From Paragorgia papillata (lineage: Eukaryota; Cnidaria; Anthozoa; Scleralcyonacea; Coralliidae), in NCBI GenBank assembly GCA_035771165.1, contig JAWNZC010000444.1:2347323-2411322 (forward strand): DNA of 64,000 nucleotides. The letters are read 5' to 3'. Numbering within the stretch: the first letter of the stretch is position 1; every line of letters begins with the position of its first letter. Under the pieces are notes generated by a model that searched no databases, was not told the DNA's origin, and saw nothing but the letters and a program-made list of their open reading frames with translations. Both the position numbers and the translations under genes were made by a program. Shown one piece after another: positions 55,932 to 64,000 of this stretch.

Positions 55932-56768
55932 TACAGGGTGTCCCAAAAAAAATGCCCCCCCATCCATTTATGAGGTGCACCTTCTTTAATTATGGTACGT
56001 ACAAGATGTAAATTTTTATATCACGCCGAAAGCCCATCCCTCCTTCTTTGTTGTCTGAAATTTTCCGAGCTAAGTAGTTATCTACTCGCTTCCTGTAGTC
56101 ATTTATTATTATTAAAGAGGCAACATCAAAATTTGAACTTGTCCAAATTATGTATGCTACGTCAAGATTTGGAAATCTTCTAAAGGCTTCCCTTGTCCTT
56201 GTTGGGCTTCTTGTTTCATGATAGGAATGTACCATGAATGCTCTTTCCTCGGGAGTGAATTGTTATCCAACGATCTTAAGACGAATGAAGTAAAGTGCAC
56301 TTCTGCCTACATGGTAAACATGTGCATGGAACTCTCATGAGCATTGTTATTACCCCCAAGGAACCCCACATGATCGATTTGATGCCGCATTGCTTCATTT
56401 GGAATCAAACTTTATTCCCCTGTGGTCAGTTTTCACATGAACTAGTATGTATTCAAACTTGTATTCCGCACTCAAAAAAAGCTGTGGTCAAAAACGGGAT
56501 GGGCGACATTCGTTTGGGACACCCTGTATTTTTCCAAATCTGTAGGTAGCATAGATAATTTGCATAATTTGGACAAGTTCAAATTTTGATGTTGCCTCTT
56601 TAAATGACTCCAGGAAGCGAATAGATGACTATTTAGCTCTAATAATTGCAGACAACAAAGAAGGAGTGAGTGGGCTTTCGGAGTGATATAAAAATTTACT
56701 TCTTGTACCCAAATTAAAGAAGATGCAGTACAAAAACGGTGGGGTGCATTTTTTTGGGACACCCTGTA
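55932..56768 (-). mobile_element. Mariner-like (IS630/Tc1) remnant with inverted halves
   Basis: TIR tacagggtgtcccaaaaaaa at both ends with TA on each side (55930-55931 and 56769-56770). The minus-strand frame ending at 55990 encodes FTPEERAFMVHSYHET...EAFRRFPN, the N-terminal HTH of a mariner-type transposase. A third TIR copy at 56516-56528 and mirror-image arms (55945-56170 against 56530-56750) show one element joined to an inverted fragment. No DDE region. Confidence 0.7.
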
Positions 56769-56770
56769 TA

Positions 56771-57330
56771 ACTGAAACAAAAATTGGGAGGGATGATGAT
56801 GCATCAAAATAAATTTGGATTGAAAACTTTTTTTTTACTTTTCATTTTTTATTAGCTAAAAGCTAATTATATATAGTTAACTTATATAATGGACTTTTCT
56901 GTGTAGTTTTAGCGGTTTGACATAAAAATCGCTTGGCAGTTCTGTTGAATGTATGTATTTTTTTTTGTCCAACATACACGACAGCGTCATACTTTAATCT
57001 TGATATTGCAGGTGGCATGGCCTCGATCACTTGATTGTATGTATATATTATCAGATACTCAAATTGGTATCCTGTACGAACATGTGTTGGGTTTTTTTAG
57101 AATCAAGATTTAAAACAATACACATGCATACATAATTGTAAAAATTAAGCTAACGATTTCCTTGAATATTTAATTATTTTTCAGTTAGAGATAGTCGAGG
57201 TGAAAAATCCACCCACAATTTTTCTGTATTTCAGTTTAATTAGGTTAACGTTTAATGTTAATCATCTTTATATCACGACTTACTATTATGTGGTTAAGAG
57301 CTTTTACTATAGAGTTAGAAAAAGTTTCCT
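56771..57330. other. No gene seen
   Basis: AT-rich sequence with homopolymer runs. Nothing recognised. Confidence 0.4.
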
Positions 57331-57340
57331 GGTATATATA
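57331..57340 (+). promoter_or_regulatory. TATA-like box before a short signal-peptide ORF
   Basis: ggtatatata lies 37 bases before the ATG at 57377, a spacing that would leave a 5' UTR of about 10-15 bases. Low-complexity TA sequence is common in this window, so chance is a real alternative. Confidence 0.25.
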
Positions 57341-57376
57341 GGATACTGATCAAATTTTCACAATCAAGTTCTCGAA

Positions 57377-57487
57377 ATGGTGAGAATTTTGGTTTTCGTC
57401 GCATTCATTTTCCAGCTTTGTCTGGGTAATCTATGCCATACTGCTCTACTAAGCACTGACTCCTGCTGTACTGTGCTCAGTGACTAG
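57377..57487 (+). CDS. Possible first exon of a small secreted peptide
   Basis: The 36-codon frame starts MVRILVFVAFIFQLCLG, which has the basic residue, hydrophobic core and small residue of a signal peptide. A plausible donor (ctg|ggtaat region, 57421-57428) follows at the predicted cleavage point, so the rest of the frame (cysteine pair included) may be intron. A possible acceptor tcttccag ends at 57735, but I could not confirm a continuing exon. Family unknown; it could be chance. Confidence 0.25.
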   Translation: MVRILVFVAFIFQLCLGNLCHTALLSTDSCCTVLSD

Positions 57488-58119
57488 CTCCTTAGCTTAA
57501 TTCTGCAGATAGGCAGACTTTGTATAGATGTCTCACCGCGTGCCCGACTGCTGTTACTGCCAGTACTGCGCATTTGTTGCATCGTTAAGCAATGTTTGGC
57601 TGTAAATAAATATATATATACCTTCCTTTGTTTGATCAATTAACTTTTTCAGACTTGTCTTATGTATAGTATTTAACGTGTTTTCACTTTGAACCTTCTT
57701 GACTAGTAATTAAGCTTCTTCCAACCTTCTTCCAGCTCTGTTTGGCTCGGCGGAACGTCACTACTTACTTCCCTAAAATCTTGGCAGTTCACCAAATTAA
57801 AGATTTTCTTCTCAACGAATTTTTTCGTCGGAAAAAGCATTTTAGCCAACAACAAACTTATTTAAATCATCAACGGTATTATGTTTCCTTCAGACTGAAA
57901 TCTTTTTTTGGTGGAAAAGGGGGTCTATTGTGTTCAAACCAAAGGAAATACTAAGATTTATTTATTCCTTTTATGACTTAAGAATCGATATGAAAAACAA
58001 AGTAAAATAGGCTAGAAAAATATTGACTGGATATTCATTGAAATATAGTAACAAAGTGCCCGCTCAACATAAAGCTTAATTATACTAACAGAGAGAAAAA
58101 ACACTTTCTAGACCACTTT
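57488..58119. other. No confirmed gene
   Basis: Contains a 70-codon frame at 57742-57954 after a possible acceptor. No homology recognised. Confidence 0.3.
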
Positions 58120-58480
58120 TAATAAGAGATTATTAACCGAGAACGGGGTCTGTACGGGAAAATATCAGACCGACGTCTTGACAGTTCGGACCGAGCCGCA
58201 GGCGAGGTTCGTTCAAAAAAGGCCGAGGTCTGATATTTTCCCGTACAGACCGAGTAAACGAGGTTAATAAAGCGTTTATTATATGGCTATTTCAAGTTTT
58301 TCGATAATTATTGTATCCAACTTAGTGTGAAAACCTTAGAAATTTACGGAAGCAAAATCAACATCCCGGACAGCGGTCCGGATACGGAAAAAGACGGACC
58401 GTGGTCCGGATACGCATTTTTACGGACCATGCGTTGACCAATCAGAACTCAGGATATTACAAAGCCATATAATAAAATAC
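58120..58480. mobile_element. Fold-back element with nested arms
   Basis: Inner arms gtctgtacgggaaaatatca and inverse occur at 58149 and 58225. Outer elements include two copies of an inverted atataataaa / tttattatat and a second small palindrome with cggaccgtggtccgg at 58375-58420. Confidence 0.6.
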
Positions 58481-58745
58481 TTTATAGACCTCTTACTTTA
58501 AATAGTCTTTTACGTGCATCTAAATGAACCTTTCTGGCCTCGTTATGAAGCAAAGATTCTTTTGTATTGCAGACAAACAAACGAGGCCATTATTAAGATG
58601 CACATAAAATATATTCAAATTAATCGTTATTATGAAACTGGTGTATTGACCAATATATAATTATAGTACATTTCCAAGATCAACTTTTTCATTAAAATAG
58701 ACTAAAAGTTAAAAATTAAAAGCGTGCTTTTTTTTTCGCATTTGC

Positions 58746-58791
<46 letters not shown>

Positions 58792-61200
58792 CTAAAACTC
58801 ATTAATAATTCATGAGGAAAACACAAAGAAAATCCATGTTTAATGAGTGTCTGTATACGTGATACAGATTCCTCTTGATTTACATAAGTTTTAGCTTTGA
58901 TTTTCTCGGCTTAGACAACGTTTTTTTAGAAAAATTACTACGTATATATATATATATATATATATATAGCTATATAATTCACGCGAATTTTACGCGATTT
59001 ACTGCAAAGAAGTTCGTTTTTCTGCTAATAATTTCTTCAACGTATCAACGATGTTAAGGAAGCAATATAGAAATAAGGAATAAAAGTAGCGTGCTGAGTA
59101 GACAGTGTTGAAACAACAATCGAAATATAGTAAGGTTTGACTATACTTCCGAAACAGAGAACGTATAGGAGTCTAACGTTTCGATGGAGATGGAGGACAT
59201 ATATCAGTCAAGGCCATCGTGAGACATATACGCAAGTGCTACCTCTAGATCTCGCGCCGAGAACTTGAATCTAAATAATCATGCAGGCATTATATACATT
59301 GCCATTGGGTTAGTTAATTGCGAGAAATCGGCGAAGATGGATGTTTTTATTACTGCATGGTTAAGGGCTCGTTCTTTGTATCACACATAAACTGTATAAT
59401 TTAGCGTTTCACCTGCCACAAAATGTCTACGTTGTTGAAACGATACGGAATTGAGTGACGGCTCCTAATGGCGGGCGTACTATACTTGGGATTTGAAGAG
59501 GACTTATACTCTGTCTATTTTGGTCTTAAATCTAACGTTGATGTTTACGTTTTTAATCTAGCTTTTGGCACAGTGTCTTCGGTGTTCCTTTCAGTATTAT
59601 TAATTACTTCTCTAATGTTTATTCATTCTATTTAGACTTTTAATCTTTTATCTGTGGGAACAATCCCAATGTAAACTATTCTAAATCCCAGTATCTTTTC
59701 TCAAATCTTTCCGCGGGATTACACTGTCTTTGAATGTGTCCGCTGTGCAGTCGAAGGCTTTCTCGGTATCCTTTTACAAAACCAGATCTAAATGCGAAAG
59801 ATTAATATAGCAGTTTTATACAAAGGCGGCCAGTTGTGAAGAACTACGGGTCTTCACAAAGAAACCGCATGAAGTCGTTCCGTTCGTCATTGCACGACAA
59901 TAAGTAAAAACCGCACAGGAAAACCTAGTGAAAGGCTAAGGAACGGCGCTTCACAAATCCACTTCCTGTTAGCCATGCCCTAGCAACTTCGGTATATCCA
60001 GTATACCTCCTCATTCCGGTTTTCTTGACTTTAGAGAATAGAAATAGAGCTAACGACCCGAAATTGCATCATAAAACTTTAATACAATAACATAAAGGCT
60101 GTAAACATTATCTACACCACAAGCTAGCATTCATAATATCTATATTACTAAAATCATATATACACAAATTCAAATTTAAATCAAGAATTTAACTGCATGT
60201 TTACATTGTACCCCACAGCAACGAAGCTGCATTTCGATACTGGGTATATATCTTTATATATTTATTTATATATTTTTTTTCAACCGGGCAACAAAAGCGT
60301 TACAACTATACAAGACTTAAAAATTAGATCTTTGATCTGACTTGAAAAACTAACTAGCGAATCTATAAATTCGAAATTATTTGCTCCTGATATCAATTAC
60401 ACACTGTATAAGTTTTCTTTTGCAATCATATATAAAAACATTACTAAAAATTTTTGATACAAAAGTAACCAAATTTCCATCATATGTATTATAAGGCAAC
60501 TTTTCGGCGCCTCGACGCGTACTTTGTATTATTAAAAAAAACTATATTATTAGCAAAAATTATAACATTTCACAAGTCCTAAACTCGCTTCAAAGTTAAA
60601 GCCCCTGCACTTAATCGCGCATTGGCACGAAAAGTCCTCTTTAAATTTACTTATATCTACTTCTTTTCATAGAAATTATAAATTCTGTACGAATATCAAT
60701 CTACTTTTTTTCCCACCTGCAGCGAGGCATGAATATCACAAACCGTGTTCCTTTATCGAAATTAAGAAAAAAGCCACACATGCACTCTTCGTATTACGAA
60801 GTCGTGTAGTATATTTTAAGAAGTCATTCCCAAACGTAGAGCCACATGATCGGTCGCGTGTCGCGAAGTACTCGTGTACAGAATTGCGTACATTATTAGC
60901 TAGTAAAAGTGCTCTATTGTTGCCATGCACGCCATTGCGGATAATGAATAATAGCCGATAATTTTCTATAACAACTTTGTATATGAAGAGACGTTTTGAA
61001 ATTGAACGGCGAAATCGCTATTCTTGTTGCTATGTGTAAAGCGCTTTATGTAAACATTCTGATCGACCATTCGCGACAAAGCGGCCCGACGCTCAATATA
61101 TAAACTATATGCACTCCGTATATGTACATTTACATTTAGCTCCTGAACGTCTTTCTGTTCAAGCGGTATCTTGTTTGTGGTAAAACTTGTTTCTTCCCCC
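58481..61200. other. Downstream flank of nanos, no gene seen
   Basis: Contains TA microsatellites (58750-58792 and 58945-58970), a relative of the 227-419 fold-back at 59070-59190, and AT-rich sequence. The part next to 61201 is likely the nanos 3' UTR; several tttatt sites (AATAAA on the minus strand) lie near 60255. Confidence 0.4.
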
Positions 61201-61851
61201 TCATTTGTCCAATCGGTTGTTTTTGTTCTTTGGACAGTATTTGATTGTGTGCGATTCGTCTCCACTCGCTTTGCACAAGGGGCAAGTATAAGCTCGGAGA
61301 ATAGGGCACATCGTGTTCCCTTGGGAATCTTTTAAGACGTGGCTCGCGTAGACTTTCTTGCTTTCGCCGTTGTTACGACAAAATACACAAACATTCTGGT
61401 TTCGTCGTCCCAGTGCGATCTTATTGGCGTCTGCCAATACTGGACGTCCTCGCAAACTTTGAGCTGTTTCGTTCTCGCGAATCACCATACCTCTCGTAGC
61501 AGAGAACCCTGGAGCCAGCGAGGGGCTTGCAGCCAGAGCGGGCATGCTATCCAGCGACGTATCCAAATCTCGTCCACCACTTGAGGTATCACTCCATATA
61601 TCCGAGTCAACGCTATCTAATCTATTCCGTTCCATTGCGGTGGAATATCCTAGCATTTCTTCGTATCCACGTTGCTTTTGGCGCGGACTTTCCATTTTGC
61701 AGCTCTGGATCAAGTGTATGAGGCCAAAATAATCGCGGAATAGGCGAAACTCGGCCTCCTTTTCGTAGTCGGAGATATTCTTGCCTTCCGCCGCTTTCGT
61801 ATAATTAAGAATCTCTTTGTCGTAAAAGAGAGTCAGCATCTCGTCACCCAT
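61201..61851 (-). CDS. nanos: Nanos homologue, 216 residues, intronless CDS
   Basis: The C terminus carries the two CCHC fingers of the Nanos family with exact spacing: C155, C158, H171, C182 (C-x2-C-x12-H-x10-C) and C190, C193, H201, C206 (C-x2-C-x7-H-x4-C). Nanos binds RNA with Pumilio and represses translation in germ-line and stem cells, acting in cytoplasm. The N terminus has [14 protein letters not shown] at 35-48, resembling the NOT1-interacting motif by which Nanos recruits the CCR4-NOT deadenylase; Phe replaces the usual Trp. The middle (50-150) is Ser-rich and of low complexity, typical for the family. The start is the first ATG of the frame and gives the whole motif. Cnidarians have two paralogues (Nos1 and Nos2); I cannot assign which from sequence alone. 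Confidence 0.93.
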   Translation of the reverse strand: MGDEMLTLFYDKEILNYTKAAEGKNISDYEKEAEFRLFRDYFGLIHLIQSCKMESPRQKQRGYEEMLGYSTAMERNRLDSVDSDIWSDTSSGGRDLDTSLDSMPALAASPSLAPGFSATRGMVIRENETAQSLRGRPVLADANKIALGRRNQNVCVFCRNNGESKKVYASHVLKDSQGNTMCPILRAYTCPLCKASGDESHTIKYCPKNKNNRLDK

Positions 61852-64000
61852 CGTATAGGTCTCGGTCTGTATGGATGCCTCTGTAGTTCTGTCAGATGAT
61901 CTCGTTTGCCGACAAATGAGATGAAATTAAATTAAAATCCGCAAGCGGTTACCAGCTGCAACGTTCAGTCTGTACTCTGTAGTACTGTAGCGAGAGGCTC
62001 GTTTGTTCTAGAGTATCCAGTGTTGCTCTCCGTGTCGCTTGTTTCTTACGTTTACCGCGTGCTCTGTTTACAGTGCTACCGTTTCTTTGTCCTCAACTAC
62101 CGCCTTGTGCAATCAGCATATAAAATGACCGCGTTTAAGTTTTCAAACGCATTTTAAATTATTTAGCGAGACACAAAAGGACATGTGGTCCTTTTGTTAG
62201 TGTACATCCGATTGTTTTCTCGGCCAATCAGAACGAAGTTAATTAACTCGCACGCGCATCTCACTTGTATAATAATCATCATGCAACGCTTCACTTGTCG
62301 CAGCGTTAATACTTTATTAAAACATTTAGGCACAATTTTTTTTCGTGAATACTTTACATCGCAATTCATTATCTCTATTTTCCGTTCGATAATTTGTTTA
62401 CTCCTTTGCATACTAGATTATGAGTGGGATTTCTCTTGTTTAGTAAATTTCCTCGTTTTGAATGGGAAATTATATGGTAATACATCTCAATCCTATATAT
62501 AGACAAAGTACTTCGTGCTTATGTGAAATAGCTTTAATTTAAACACTTGTGACTATCTGCTTGATAGCGTTTCGTTGTTTTTAGATTACCAACGCAAAAA
62601 AGACAGCGGCTTGTACTCACACGGTTCTTATACCGAACTACTATTGTGTCTTATATATCGAAGCCCACGGATTTTGCTTGGATTATTTCAAATATGTTCT
62701 CAACTGCTTTCATGACTGTATCATCGTCTTTATGGGTTTGATTTAGACGAAACTTGAAAACTTGCAGTAAACCGACAGCGCTCTGCAGACCTCTGTTTTT
62801 ATATATGTATATCAAGTTGAAATAGGCCTTTCAAGCGTGAGGCATATACAGTCAAGTGCAGTCGTATTCAATTTCATATTGCATGTGGCCGCCACCTGCT
62901 AGCACGCTGCAGCTGCTCATCTTATCAATTTGAAAGTGAGATAACAAAATAACTTTGTTAGCAACAAGTCATATGATTGCTGGGCACTGATGTTTAATTG
63001 ATGAAAAAAATAGATTTAAAAGGCTTACGGTAAAAAAGATCTAGACTTCTTTGCATGACGTCTTAGTTATGTATTTTCACCCTGGGGATGTGCTCCCATG
63101 TGTCCGCTATACAGGGGCGAGGTGCCGCTCTTCGGAGAACAGACTATGATTTTTGCCCATGCTTGGCGCTCGTTTACGCGGTACCAAACGATTTTAAAAG
63201 CTATCAAAATTTGCACCGTCACGTCTGTTTACACGTGGGTTCCGTTTGCACACGGTACCGGACGAATTCCGAACCGTACCGGAATTTGCACGATCTAGTT
63301 CGCTTTCGCTGATGGAACTCACGAAATTGAATGGAAGCTAGTACGGAACGAATTCGCGCACGACTTTTAATCGTCGAAATTCGAGATCTGACAAAAAGCA
63401 GGTCTAGTTTGTTTGGGTTTCTTTTTACTTGTACTGTTCTGCACGGTAATCCTTAAGCTCCGAAAACGGTCTTGTCTTGTATTGCACGGATAGCGCGATA
63501 GAGGATTGGGTATGACTGAGAAGAATATATGATTACTAACGTCGCTCTTCTAGTCATGCGCTGAACCTAGTGATAACAAGACGCCTGCTCAGGCGTTCAC
63601 TGCAAACTCGCAGCTGCAATTACATCGTATAGTGCTAAAATCTATAAAAGTCTAAACATCATTGGTCACAGAAAATAGTCAAAACACAATCTAATTCTCC
63701 GATAGAAAACACAATTCGCAATACACAAAACACGATTGCCTGTATTTAACGTATTTCCATTTCCACACAGCATTCATATGTCGAGTCCCTGCGGGTGTTG
63801 AATCAGCGATTGTAACTAAGCGTATATATAAGATCATGAACACGTCCAAGAAAGAACATTTCACTTCACTTCACTTCAAACAACTTGACTATAGACATCA
63901 GGAAAGCGAAGAAAGAACATATGAAGATTAATTAGCATTTTAGCACGCATCAGTTTCGCAAAGCCTGACGGGATGACGTAATGATTGCCAATTCGAAACA
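61852..64000. other. Upstream flank of nanos, no further gene seen
   Basis: The first 270 bases probably include the nanos promoter and 5' UTR. A tataaaa string at 62119-62125 lies about 270 bases before the start codon, but on the plus strand. 63170-63300 contains gtttacac and ggtacc phrases of decayed DNA-element type. Nothing else coding is recognised. Confidence 0.4.

Noticed and set aside
60966..61265. 99-codon minus-strand frame overlapping the nanos end
   Set aside because: It overlaps the nanos stop in another frame and lies in the probable 3' UTR; no resemblance to known proteins.
63088..63312. Two overlapping 66-74 codon frames with regular HVC/LHV residues
   Set aside because: Sequence consists of gtttacac / ggtacc phrases typical of decayed DNA elements; no family match and no splice context.

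Overview
The window looks like a chromosomal stretch from a cnidarian, most likely an anthozoan. The reasons are intron-containing genes with GT-AG junctions, a cnidarian-style nanos homologue, BEL/Pao, CR1/Jockey-like and R2-like retroelements, DUF3504 (Crypton-derived) fragments, many fold-back DNA elements and an AT-rich background. Lineage is an inference from content, because no ribosomal or mitochondrial marker is present.

Layout. The backbone is a tandem segmental duplication: copy 1 at about 132-18475 and copy 2 at about 25650-53337, in the same orientation. Each copy carries one intact two-exon gene for a pyruvoyl-dependent decarboxylase of the phosphatidylserine decarboxylase superfamily, in the subgroup with the extra N-terminal PSDC domain that also contains fungal tryptophan decarboxylase PsiD. 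Gene A is 5635-6131 joined to 11690-12551. Gene B is 28462-28958 joined to 39034-39895. Both predict 452 residues, differ at about 30 positions and share the same splice junction at the domain boundary. The copies otherwise differ mainly by insertions, so each copy shows the empty site for elements in the other and target-site duplications can be read directly.

Copy 1 carries several elements with 9-bp target duplications, an element with a 7-8 bp duplication, a 5S-derived SINE and hammerhead-ribozyme-like fold-backs. A pentanucleotide satellite plus an R2-like LINE sits at its right edge. Copy 2 carries a LINE fragment, a threefold array of an unclassified unit of about 840 bp, a long-TIR element flanked by TTAA, and a block of about 9 kb. 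That block consists of a CR1/Jockey-like LINE, itself holding a Harbinger-like insertion, next to a decayed BEL/Pao element. Both copies keep a DUF3504 pseudogene about 3 kb (copy 1) or 12 kb (copy 2) downstream of the decarboxylase gene.

Right of the duplication (53.5-64 kb) there is a tRNA-like element, more fold-back elements, an inverted mariner-like remnant, a weak candidate secretory-peptide exon at 57377, and an intact nanos gene on the minus strand (61201-61851). Nanos is a translational repressor and its genomic neighbours here show no obvious functional link to it. The three intact protein-coding genes supported are therefore gene A, gene B and nanos. Everything else that encodes recognisable protein is mobile-element debris.
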